A stretch of 9,437 nt of DNA from Bacteroidota bacterium (GCA_013288465.1 JABDBT010000094.1:1-9437), one strand, 5' to 3'; numbered from the stretch's first letter, positions 1 to 6,232 are shown. Numbers and translations are program-made. Notes: a model not told the origin generated them from the sequence alone.

Positions 1-70
1 GCGAAGCCTTCCTACGCGAACTACTGGCGGACTGTGTCCGCCGTAGCCCGCTTCGGCGGGCGAAGGCGGA
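1..70. repeat. GC-rich palindromic repeat abutting the tRNA-Ser 3' end
   Basis: Two overlapping hairpins can be drawn. One pairs GGCGGAC (26-32) with GTCCGCC (36-42) around a 3-base loop. The other pairs TCCGCC (37-42) with GGCGGA (65-70), and inside it GCCCGC (46-51) pairs with GCGGGC (56-61) around a TTCG loop. Both use bases 37-42, so they exclude each other. The second also uses the last bases of the tRNA acceptor strand. It resembles dispersed GC-rich intergenic palindromes of Sphingobacteriaceae (inference from memory). On the minus strand it could stop or trim the tRNA transcript. The left part is cut by the window edge, so the full extent is unknown. Confidence 0.6.
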
Positions 71-154
71 GAGACAGGGATTCGAACCCTGGATGCACTT
101 TTGGCGCATACACACTTTCCAGGCGTGCTCTTTCGACCACTCAGACATCTCTCC
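67..154 (-). tRNA. tRNA-Ser (anticodon GGA)
   Basis: Read on the minus strand, the 7-bp acceptor stem GGAGAGA/TCTCTCC closes the molecule. The anticodon arm is CACGC-CTGGAAA-GTGTG with anticodon GGA, which reads UCC/UCU serine codons. A long variable arm follows, as expected for a class II tRNA, then the T arm CAGGG-TTCGAAT-CCCTG. The discriminator base is G, as in serine tRNAs. The anticodon arm matches that of E. coli tRNA-Ser(GGA) as I recall it. The CCA end is not encoded, because the bases after the discriminator read CCT, so CCA must be added after transcription. The 3' end lies inside a palindromic repeat. Confidence 0.96.
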
Positions 155-171
155 GGGTTTAGTTTTCTAAA

Positions 172-207
172 GTTGTAAATGTTATAAAGGTTGTAATTGT
201 TAAAAAG
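172..207. repeat. 18-bp tandem duplication in the tRNA-Ser leader
   Basis: Two adjacent 18-base units, 172-189 and 190-207, both begin GTTGTAA and end AAAG. They match at 16 of 18 positions. They lie between the tRNA and its predicted promoter, so they would be transcribed as part of the 5' leader removed by RNase P. Confidence 0.7.
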
Positions 208-262
208 GGTGAACCTTTACAGCTACTACAACATTTTAAACCTCTCCAACTCCAACGAAGCG

Positions 263-293
263 CAAAGGTAAAATAATATCGCCCTTTAGCCAA
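263..293 (-). promoter_or_regulatory. Bacteroidota-type promoter for tRNA-Ser
   Basis: On the minus strand a -7 element TACCTTTG (bases 270-263) matches the Bacteroidota consensus TAnnTTTG. A TTG (293-291) lies 20 bases upstream, as expected for the -33 element. Transcription would start near 255 and give a leader of about 100 bases before the tRNA at 154. The -33 element directly abuts the T-tract of a minus-strand terminator. Confidence 0.65.
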
Positions 294-326
294 TAAAAAA
301 AGCGGAGCCTGTTTACAGACTCCGCT
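294..326 (-). terminator. Minus-strand intrinsic terminator
   Basis: AGCGGAG (301-307) pairs with CTCCGCT (320-326). Inside this, CTGT (309-312) pairs with ACAG (315-318), leaving one mismatch (308/319). On the minus strand the hairpin is followed by a run of T (300-294). There is no T-run on the plus-strand side. No gene is recognised upstream of it on the minus strand, so the transcript it ends is unknown. It may shield the tRNA promoter from read-through. Confidence 0.7.
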
Positions 327-498
327 ACCCTTAACTCAACCAATTTATTCCCGATCGATATCGGGAGTAGATTATCTTTATATTGACCGATATTACACGG
401 TTTTTTGTGCGTTTTTATTAATAGACTACAACAACAAACAATGGTTTAATTTCTTTATAAAAAATATTTCTACCCGTGCAGATAAATATTTTTAGCTT
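327..498. other. AT-rich spacer with one palindrome
   Basis: No coding region is supported here. TCCCGAT (349-355) and ATCGGGA (360-366) form a perfect 7-bp hairpin with a CGAT loop, a common type of intergenic palindrome in this group. A weak stem ACCG/CGGT follows near 385-400, just before a T-run. The rest is AT-rich and should contain the promoter of the polyprenyl synthase gene, but no clear TAnnTTTG element with a -33 partner is visible. Confidence 0.5.
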
Positions 499-508
499 AT
501 GTTTGTTA

Positions 509-530
509 CGGTTTGCCGGCAGGTAAACCG
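509..530 (+). promoter_or_regulatory. Hairpin in the 5' region of the polyprenyl synthase gene
   Basis: CGGTTTGCC (509-517) pairs with GGTAAACCG (522-530) around a 4-base loop, with one G-U pair. It ends 25 bases before the preferred ATG at 556. Its position argues that 499-555 is leader rather than coding sequence. Confidence 0.5.
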
Positions 531-555
531 CACACATAAAAGCTTGTTTAGTTTA

Positions 556-1527
556 ATGCTGAGCATCAACGAGATAAAAAAACCCATCGCGGCAGAAATT
601 GATGTTTTTGAAGAGAAGTTTAAAACTTCTATGCAAAGCTCGATTCCGTTGCTTGATCGTATTACCCATTATATTGTAAAACGCAAAGGGAAGCAGATAC
701 GGCCCATGTTTGTGTTTTTTTCGGCCAGCATTTGCGGTGGTATTAATGAATCAACCCATCGCGGCGCGGCATTGGTTGAGCTGCTGCATACCGCAACCTT
801 AGTGCATGATGACGTGGTTGATAACTCGTACCAGCGCCGTGGTTTCTTCTCCATCAACGCCTTATGGAAAAACAAGATAGCCGTTTTAGTTGGCGATTAC
901 TTACTATCAAAAGGGTTGTTGTTATCAATAAATAATGGCGATTTTAAATTACTGAAGATCGTATCAGAAGCGGTAAAGCAGATGAGCGAGGGCGAACTGC
1001 TGCAAATTGAAAAGGTGCGTCGCATGGATATCAGCGAGGCGGTTTATTACGACGTGATACGCCAAAAAACAGCTTCATTAATAGCTTCATGCTGCGCTTG
1101 TGGCGCGGCATCTGCCGGTGACGATGAGGCTACTGTTGAAAAAATGCGCCTGTTTGGCGAGAAGATAGGCATCGCTTTCCAGATCAAAGATGATATGTTT
1201 GATTTCGGGACGGATGATGTTGGTAAGCCATTAGGTATTGATATCAAAGAAAAAAAGGTTACGCTGCCGCTTATCTACACCTTAAATAATTGCGATAACG
1301 CCGATAAAAAAAGGATGATAAACCTGGTTAAAAACCATAATGACGAGCCTGAAAAAATTTCGCGCATTATCAGTTTTGTTCAGCAAAACGGTGGGCTGGC
1401 CTATGCGGAAACCCAGATGAAAAAATATACCGACGAGGCTTTTGCTATACTAAATACTTTCCCGGAAGGCGAAGCACGCAACGGGCTCGAGCAACTGGTA
1501 CGTTACACTACCGAACGTAATAAATAA
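556..1527 (+). CDS. Long-chain trans-polyprenyl diphosphate synthase
   Basis: This trans-prenyltransferase condenses isopentenyl diphosphate onto an allylic diphosphate, building the side chain of menaquinone or a similar lipid. Visible motifs, numbered from the ATG at 556, are GKQIRP (45-50), the first Asp-rich motif DDVVD (85-89), KTAS (171-174), the second Asp-rich motif DDMFD (212-216) and the following GKPLG. The residue five before the first motif is a small Ala (A80), which in this family goes with long products; the exact chain length cannot be read. I chose the ATG at 556 (323 aa, starting MLSINEIKKP) because the 19 extra residues from the ATG at 499 look unlike the family and overlap a hairpin. 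Family and class are sure. The IspB/octaprenyl or heptaprenyl label is only a guess. The stop codon overlaps the next start, so the two genes are probably translated together. Confidence 0.93.
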   Translation: MLSINEIKKPIAAEIDVFEEKFKTSMQSSIPLLDRITHYIVKRKGKQIRPMFVFFSASICGGINESTHRGAALVELLHTATLVHDDVVDNSYQRRGFFSINALWKNKIAVLVGDYLLSKGLLLSINNGDFKLLKIVSEAVKQMSEGELLQIEKVRRMDISEAVYYDVIRQKTASLIASCCACGAASAGDDEATVEKMRLFGEKIGIAFQIKDDMFDFGTDDVGKPLGIDIKEKKVTLPLIYTLNNCDNADKKRMINLVKNHNDEPEKISRIISFVQQNGGLAYAETQMKKYTDEAFAILNTFPEGEARNGLEQLVRYTTERNK

Positions 1528-2573
1528 TGACGAACGAGTTTATTTTTATTGCCGGGTTTATTGTTTTCATTTTTATAATGATGGCGCTCGACCTTGGTTT
1601 GTTTGGTAAAGCCGATAAACCGGTAAGCTTAAAGCAGGCAAGCTTTATGAGCGCTGTTTGGGTTGGTTTGGCACTGTTATTTTATGTGCTTATTTGCCGG
1701 TACGGCCATTTGCTGCACCACGTTGAAAGCTTTGCCGCGCTACAGGCAGTAAACGCCAATAACTTTCATAACCTGCAACTAAACCCCAATGATTTTGCTG
1801 GCAGCTTAAACATGTACCGCCAAAACCTGGGTCTCGAGTTTATAACCGGGTACGTGGTTGAGTACGCCCTGTCGGTTGACAATATATTTGTGATGGTGCT
1901 TATATTTTCGGCCTTCGCGGTTAACCCTAAATATTACCATAAGGTATTGTTGTGGGGCATTATAGGCGCTATTACCATGCGGTTTTTGTTCATCTTTTTA
2001 GGGTCGGCTTTAATAAGCGAGTTTCATTGGATATTGTATTTGTTTGGGGCGTTTTTGGTATATACCGGCGTTATGATGTTTATTAACCGTAACCAGGACG
2101 ATAAAATTGATACCGAAAATCATAAAGTAGTAAAGCTGGCATCCAAATATTTTGCGGTGCACCCTAAGTTTGAGGGTAATAAATTCTTTGTAAAAATTGA
2201 CCATAAGAAAATGATAACGCCGCTTTTTTTGGTGCTGCTGATCATTGAATTTACCGATCTTATTTTCGCTGTAGATTCTATACCGGCCATTTTTTCGGTG
2301 ACCAAAGATCCTTATATCGTATTCTTCTCCAATATATTCGCTATTATGGGGCTGCGCTCCATGTTTTTTTTATTGGTGAACATTATTAATAAGTTTCATT
2401 ACCTAAAAATCGGGCTGGCTGTTTTGCTGGCGTTTATCGGCCTCAAAATGCTGGCTGCCAATTATGTTGACCGTATTGGTTTAACTACCATGAACTCGCT
2501 TTTAATTATCCTGGGGATATTAGTGGTGAGTGTGGCGGCTTCGCTGGTATTCCCTAAGAGAAAGATTAGTTAA
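1527..2573 (+). CDS. TerC/Alx family integral membrane protein
   Basis: This is a 348-residue multi-pass inner-membrane protein of the TerC family. Members such as E. coli Alx and Bacillus homologues are linked to manganese export or metal supply to exported enzymes; the family name comes from tellurite resistance. The two conserved half-motifs are present: E112 YALSVDN (112-119) and EFTDLIFAVDSIP (241-253), whose acidic residues lie within membrane segments. The sequence also has the typical FFSNIFAIMGLRSMFFLL block (267-284). Compared with Alx as I remember it, there is an extra loop of about 30 residues between the second and third hydrophobic segments (roughly 62-100). Its ATG shares one base with the preceding stop (TAATG), so it is probably co-transcribed and coupled. 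No separate leader, and so no manganese riboswitch, precedes it. The substrate is inferred from the family, not from the sequence. Confidence 0.92.
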   Translation: MTNEFIFIAGFIVFIFIMMALDLGLFGKADKPVSLKQASFMSAVWVGLALLFYVLICRYGHLLHHVESFAALQAVNANNFHNLQLNPNDFAGSLNMYRQNLGLEFITGYVVEYALSVDNIFVMVLIFSAFAVNPKYYHKVLLWGIIGAITMRFLFIFLGSALISEFHWILYLFGAFLVYTGVMMFINRNQDDKIDTENHKVVKLASKYFAVHPKFEGNKFFVKIDHKKMITPLFLVLLIIEFTDLIFAVDSIPAIFSVTKDPYIVFFSNIFAIMGLRSMFFLLVNIINKFHYLKIGLAVLLAFIGLKMLAANYVDRIGLTTMNSLLIILGILVVSVAASLVFPKRKIS

Positions 2574-2610
2574 TTGGAGATTAGTGATTAGATGATTTTT
2601 GTGGAGAAAC

Positions 2611-2646
2611 CAATCAATAATTCAATAACTCAATAATTCAACATTA
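2611..2646. repeat. 8-bp tandem repeat upstream of cdaA
   Basis: Three consecutive 8-base units (2615-2622, 2623-2630, 2631-2638) read CAATAATT, CAATAACT, CAATAATT. Degenerate part-units flank them on both sides. The array ends about 16 bases before the cdaA start codon. It is probably slippage-derived, and any effect on translation or promoter spacing is unproven. Confidence 0.7.
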
Positions 2647-2662
2647 AGAATTATCTTCGTAA

Positions 2663-3454
2663 ATGCATTCATTTGATTTTACTTTTCTGAAGTTCACCTT
2701 TTTTGATGTGCTGGATGTATTATTGGTAGCATTTCTTATTTACCAGTTATATAGTTTGGTAAGGGGTACCATAGCCGCTAATATATTTATCGGGATAGCG
2801 ATCATATATGCCATGTACTTTGTGGTAAAAGCGTTGCAAATGCGCTTGCTTACGGTGATACTGGGCTATTTTACCAATGTGGGCATTATTGTGGTTATAG
2901 TGGTCTTTCAGCAGGAGATAAGGCGGTTTTTACTGCTGGTGGGCAAAAATGCATCCCTGCAACGAAATAAGGCGTGGTGGCGGTATTTTTTTGGTAAAGC
3001 CGAGGTTGAAAAAAACAACTATACCCGTATTAAACCAATTATTGATGCCTGCAAAAGCTTAAAGCAAACCCGTACTGGGGCATTAATCGTTTTTGCCCGG
3101 TATTATGATGAGCAATTTTACCAGAACAGCTGCGAGGTATTAGATGCTAAAATATCTAAACGCCTGCTCGAAAGTATATTCCAAAAAACAAGCCCGCTGC
3201 ATGACGGGGCTGTTGTTATTGCTGAAAATAAAATAAAATCGGCCAGTTGCATTTTACCGCTTACCGATAAGATAGACCTGCCACCGCAATTTGGTTTACG
3301 TCATCGCGCGGGTATTGGCGTAACCGAAGCCAATGAGGCCACCGCCATTATCGTATCTGAAGAAACCGGCGAAATATCATACGCCAAACAGGGCCGGGTT
3401 AAAATGAATATCAGCTTTGCCGAACTGGAGAAATTGCTGAATAAGGATTTTTAA
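2663..3454 (+). CDS. cdaA: Diadenylate cyclase CdaA (c-di-AMP synthase)
   Basis: CdaA makes the second messenger c-di-AMP from two ATP at the membrane. In bacteria studied so far the messenger controls potassium and osmotic balance and wall stress. The 263-residue protein has the family layout. There are three hydrophobic segments in the first 90 residues, then a linker ending near 125. The DAC domain follows, with the catalytic DGA motif (181-183, in the context SPLHDGAVVI) and RHR (213-215, in GLRHRAGIG). The SEETG stretch (232-236) is also typical. Length is normal and no key residue is missing. It starts 89 bases after the TerC-family gene on the same strand and may be read from the same transcript. 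No cdaR-like or glmM gene, the usual Firmicutes neighbours, is nearby. The start at 2663 follows an AT-rich repeat without a Shine-Dalgarno sequence, which is normal for this phylum. Confidence 0.96.
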   Translation: MHSFDFTFLKFTFFDVLDVLLVAFLIYQLYSLVRGTIAANIFIGIAIIYAMYFVVKALQMRLLTVILGYFTNVGIIVVIVVFQQEIRRFLLLVGKNASLQRNKAWWRYFFGKAEVEKNNYTRIKPIIDACKSLKQTRTGALIVFARYYDEQFYQNSCEVLDAKISKRLLESIFQKTSPLHDGAVVIAENKIKSASCILPLTDKIDLPPQFGLRHRAGIGVTEANEATAIIVSEETGEISYAKQGRVKMNISFAELEKLLNKDF

Positions 3455-3600
3455 GAGTCTGTTCACCCACTTTTACATTTTGTTGGCATAGGTACAGTTC
3501 CCAGATACTGTTCTGGTGCTGAAAGCTATTTGACACCAATGTCCCGATTCGGTAGCCAGGGCGTGTGTTTATGGGCGAACATGTAAAATGTTTTAGACTC
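3455..3600. repeat. 146-bp element with terminal inverted repeats (MITE-like or structured RNA)
   Basis: The stretch starts right after the cdaA stop with GAGTCT (3455-3460) and ends with its inverse AGACTC (3595-3600). Inside, GTTCACCCA (3461-3469) is complementary to TGGGCGAAC (3572-3580) at 8 of 9 positions. TTTTACAT (3471-3478) is fully complementary to ATGTAAAA (3581-3588). The blocks run A-B-A'-B', so these two helices cross like a pseudoknot or exclude each other. No reading frame is credible inside. The ends are reminiscent of insertion-sequence termini, but I see no clear target duplication, so a degenerate non-autonomous element and a structured 3' UTR RNA both remain possible. Confidence 0.5.
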
Positions 3601-3640
3601 CATCCTTCCGCTATAATGGACCTGCACAGGCATCCACTAA

Positions 3641-3735
3641 TGGTTCAATTTAAAAGAGCTTTTTAACGCATATATACCCCTGATATAAAGCGGTAGTAAT
3701 AATAATACAATTTATTATATATATTTATTGAACCA
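3641..3735. repeat. 9-bp inverted repeat flanking the DUF2339 upstream region
   Basis: TGGTTCAAT (3641-3649) and ATTGAACCA (3727-3735) are exact inverse copies 77 bases apart. The right copy ends 10 bases before the preferred start at 3746. The AT-rich segment between them probably holds the promoter, though no TAnnTTTG element is evident. It could be paired operators, a large hairpin or chance. Confidence 0.4.
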
Positions 3736-3745
3736 AACCCGTAAC

Positions 3746-4084
3746 ATGATGGAAGCCATCTACATTATACTTTTATTGGTGATTATTTATTTATTGGTTA
3801 CCAATAAAAACGATTATAACCAAAAGATCGAACACCTGGAAGTTCGTATATTGGAGTTGCAGCGCATATTACGGCAAGGCCCAAGGCCAACCGTAGAAAA
3901 CGAAAAACCTGCCGTTAAACCGGTTGAAGAGGTTAAACTGCCGCCGGTACCGCCACCTGTAATTACCGAACCAAAAGTGGAATGGAATAAAGAAGTAATT
4001 TCAGACAGCAGTTCGATTATAAACAGGCCTGTAAAAAACCTCAAACCCACCGCAAGCGTACCCGCAACGCCAGCCCGAGCCTGA
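3746..4084 (+). CDS. DUF2339 N-terminal fragment (anchor and coiled coil)
   Basis: This is the first frame of the split gene. From MMEAIY it has one hydrophobic anchor (about residues 4-19), a charged helix likely to form a coiled coil (about 22-46) and a Pro/Val-rich linker. The last 15 or so residues, after VK, are probably out of frame and end at a chance TGA. The real sequence continues in the frame open from 4035. Confidence 0.7.
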   Translation: MMEAIYIILLLVIIYLLVTNKNDYNQKIEHLEVRILELQRILRQGPRPTVENEKPAVKPVEEVKLPPVPPPVITEPKVEWNKEVISDSSSIINRPVKNLKPTASVPATPARA

Positions 4085-4136
4085 ACTATCTTTTTTTGAA
4101 CGCTATCCCGACCTTGAAAAATTCATCGGCGAAAAT

Positions 4137-5201
4137 TTGGTAAACAAGATAGGCATTGCCATTTTGGTATTGGCTATTGGTTTTTTTGTAAAATACGCCA
4201 TTGATAATGATTGGATAGGCCCTGTTGGCCGGGTGGGCATAGGCATAGTTTGCGGAGGCATATTAATTGGTATTGCCCACCGACTGCGCAATTCGTACAA
4301 GGCATTCAGCTCGGTTTTAGTGGGCGGCGGCATAGCCGTTTTATATTTTACCATTACGCTGGCCTATCACCAGTTCCATTTGTTTAACCAAACCACCTCG
4401 TTCATTATCATGATCGTTATTACCGGTTTTGCGGTGGTACTTTCTTTATTGTATGATAAGCAGGAGCTGGCCATTATAGCTTTAATAGGCGGGTTGTCAA
4501 GCCCTTTTATGGTAAGCAGCGGTCATGCCAATTACCAGGCGCTGTTTGCTTACCTGGTTATTTTAAATGTGGGTTTGCTGGTAATAGCTTATTATAAATC
4601 ATGGCGTATATTAAACGCTTCGGCCTTCGCGCTAACGGTGATTGTTTTTGCGGGTGTTTTATATACGTTAACAACGCCTACGTATTTAACGGGCTTTATT
4701 TACGCCACTGTTCTTTACCTGTTGTTCTTTACCATTAACATTGCCAATAATGTACGCGAAAACAAAAAGTTCATCGCGTTGGATTTTACCATATTGCTTA
4801 CCAATACCGCCCTATACTTTGCCGCCGGGCTTTACCTGCTAACCGCTATGCACCAGGAGCAGTTTCGTGGGCTTTTTTCTGCCGGGTTAGGGGTAATTAA
4901 TTTAATATTATCGTTCCTGTTATTCCGCAATAAAAAGGTTGACACCAATATACTGTACCTGCTTATCGGCATTACCCTCACCTTTATATCATTAACTGCG
5001 CCCATACAATTGCATGGGCAAAACATTACCCTGTTTTGGTCGGCCGAAACGGTGTTGCTGTACTGGTTGTATGAAAAAGTCGGGCATTCAAATAATGAAG
5101 GCGGCTTCGTTATTGATATGGGGCGCTATGCTGATCAGTATATTGATGGACTGGTCAGCTATTTATGGCTACCCCGCACGTACGCTTACTATTATTGCTA
5201 A
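4137..5201 (+). CDS. DUF2339 middle fragment (membrane body, first half)
   Basis: This is the second frame. An open frame already exists from 4035, and the residues before 4137 (SFFERYPDLEKFIGEN) are conserved-looking, so the TTG at 4137 is not a true start. It holds many hydrophobic segments, including NKIGIAILVLAIGFFVKYAI and GGLSSPFMVSSG. After YEK near 5077 the frame leaves the family sequence and reads 40 or so unrelated residues to the stop at 5201. Confidence 0.75.
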   Translation: MVNKIGIAILVLAIGFFVKYAIDNDWIGPVGRVGIGIVCGGILIGIAHRLRNSYKAFSSVLVGGGIAVLYFTITLAYHQFHLFNQTTSFIIMIVITGFAVVLSLLYDKQELAIIALIGGLSSPFMVSSGHANYQALFAYLVILNVGLLVIAYYKSWRILNASAFALTVIVFAGVLYTLTTPTYLTGFIYATVLYLLFFTINIANNVRENKKFIALDFTILLTNTALYFAAGLYLLTAMHQEQFRGLFSAGLGVINLILSFLLFRNKKVDTNILYLLIGITLTFISLTAPIQLHGQNITLFWSAETVLLYWLYEKVGHSNNEGGFVIDMGRYADQYIDGLVSYLWLPRTYAYYYC

Positions 5202-6096
5202 CAAGGGGTTTATAACCACCCTTACCGCGGCCATAAGTTCATATCTTTTATCAATACTTATCAAAAAGGATACCGCCGAAAAGGGGTATGGTGTAGCTAT
5301 AAGCTGTAATCTTTTCCGCTATGCCTCGTTCATGTTTTTATTCCTGAGTGGTTTATTAGAGATCAACCATCAGTTTTTAACCCGCTTCCCTGATACTGGC
5401 CTCAACAATTTATACCTCATGTTATATGTGCCTGCATTTACTTTTTTAGGATACATGGCCCTAAAAAGATTTGCAGAGTATATGCCCGACTGGAAAATAA
5501 GCACCGCGGTAGTGACGGCGAGTTTAGTGGTGTACCTCATATTCGGCCAGGAGTTTTTTAACGCACAGTATATTATGCTGGTGCAACATAAAGCATCAGC
5601 ACTGCATTTTATCGCCCACTGGATAGGTGCCATTTTTGTGGCCGCATTATTTTATCAGCTCATATTATCAGCTAAAGATAATTTAACCGACGACTTGCAA
5701 AACGGATCGGCCTGGATATTGGCGGGTGCTATTGTAATGTTTTTAAGCATTGAAATGTGTTTAGCCAATAACCAGCTATTTTATTCGGCGGGCAAGGATT
5801 TAGATAGTATGGAAACCAATTATATAAAAGTTGGGCTGCCAATATTATGGGGATTGTCATCGTTCGCGTTGATGTGGCTGGGTATGCGTAACAAGGAGCG
5901 CACATTGCGTATCATTTCATTAACCTTATTTTCAATCACGTTAATTAAGTTGTTTGTGTTTGATATCCGCAATATCCCACCTGCCGGAAAAATAGCGGCT
6001 TTCTTTTGCTTAGGCGTATTGCTGCTCATTATATCATTTATGTACCAAAAAGTTAAAAAGATAATTGTTGACGATGGAACTGATAAGCATATATAG
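5014..6096 (+). CDS. DUF2339 C-terminal fragment (membrane body, second half)
   Basis: This is the third frame. The true protein enters it near 5077; the first 20 or so residues from the ATG at 5014 are Cys-rich nonsense overlapping the middle fragment. After that it is a run of membrane segments ending in a short charged tail (VKKIIVDDGTDKHI). The overlap of about 190 bases with the middle fragment is what a one-base shift between two long frames produces. Confidence 0.75.
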   Translation: MGKTLPCFGRPKRCCCTGCMKKSGIQIMKAASLLIWGAMLISILMDWSAIYGYPARTLTIIANKGFITTLTAAISSYLLSILIKKDTAEKGYGVAISCNLFRYASFMFLFLSGLLEINHQFLTRFPDTGLNNLYLMLYVPAFTFLGYMALKRFAEYMPDWKISTAVVTASLVVYLIFGQEFFNAQYIMLVQHKASALHFIAHWIGAIFVAALFYQLILSAKDNLTDDLQNGSAWILAGAIVMFLSIEMCLANNQLFYSAGKDLDSMETNYIKVGLPILWGLSSFALMWLGMRNKERTLRIISLTLFSITLIKLFVFDIRNIPPAGKIAAFFCLGVLLLIISFMYQKVKKIIVDDGTDKHI

Positions 6097-6232
6097 CCCA
6101 CTTTTGTTAGTGCAAGTGGTTAGGCACGTACCCGAATGGGAATTATGGGCAGCTATAATTCCAACCTTAGTTGTACTGTTATTGCTCACTTTTAAAATGA
6201 CACAGGCCGTCAATAAAAGAGAAAAAGAATAA
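6074..6232 (+). CDS. Small single-pass membrane protein, unknown (52 aa)
   Basis: An ATG inside the last codons of the DUF2339 gene opens a 52-residue frame that overlaps it by 23 bases and runs to TAA at 6232. The product begins MELISIYSPLL. It has a hydrophobic stretch at about residues 24-40 (LWAAIIPTLVVLLLLTF) and a charged tail (NKREKE), as in a small inner-membrane protein with the C-terminus inside. Overlap with the upstream stop suggests translational coupling, and thus a possible partner of the DUF2339 protein. I do not recognise a family. Chance is possible at this length, but the hydrophobic segment plus positive tail and the overlap favour a real gene. Confidence 0.5.
   Translation: MELISIYSPLLLVQVVRHVPEWELWAAIIPTLVVLLLLTFKMTQAVNKREKE

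Larger units (their letters stand above)
3746..6096 (+). pseudogene. DUF2339 multi-pass membrane protein, split by two frameshifts
   Basis: Three consecutive frames together encode one DUF2339 protein. Restoring frame at two places gives about 782 residues, a normal size for the family. It has an N-terminal anchor, a short coiled coil, a Pro-rich linker, then a very hydrophobic body of many membrane segments that begins at the conserved stretch ERYPDLEKFIGENLVNKIG. At the first break, reading AAAAAA (4033-4038) one A shorter joins VK to TSNPPQ and continues to LSFFERYPD. At the second, reading AAAAA (5073-5077) one A shorter joins YEK to SGIQIMKAA; dropping a G from GGG (5082-5084) would give YEKVGIQIM instead. 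Both shifts have the same sign and lie at short homopolymers. There are no other stops, so a recent mutation, a consensus error or slippage are all possible. The function of DUF2339 is unknown. The N-terminal TTG at 3728 is not needed; ATG 3746 or 3749 fits better. Confidence 0.85.

Noticed and set aside
2663..3454. A CBASS or other nucleotide-signalling defence cyclase
   Set aside because: The DGA and RHR motifs with N-terminal membrane segments define housekeeping CdaA, and no effector gene is adjacent.
3455..3727. CRISPR array, transposase remnant or riboswitch after cdaA
   Set aside because: There are no regularly spaced repeats, no transposase-like frame and no riboswitch class I can match. 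Only the inverted-repeat structure is reported.
3728..3745. TTG start at 3728 for the DUF2339 gene
   Set aside because: The six extra residues precede a tandem Met-Met and the anchor segment, and they overlap the inverted repeat; ATG 3746 or 3749 fits better.
4033..4038. Programmed ribosomal frameshift in the DUF2339 gene
   Set aside because: No classical slippery heptamer with a strong downstream structure was seen, and two such events in one gene would be very unusual. Sequence error or mutation is simpler.
3814..4354. Minus-strand ORFs of 78 and 83 aa
   Set aside because: They are shadows of the DUF2339 frames, whose plus-strand sequence is clearly coding.
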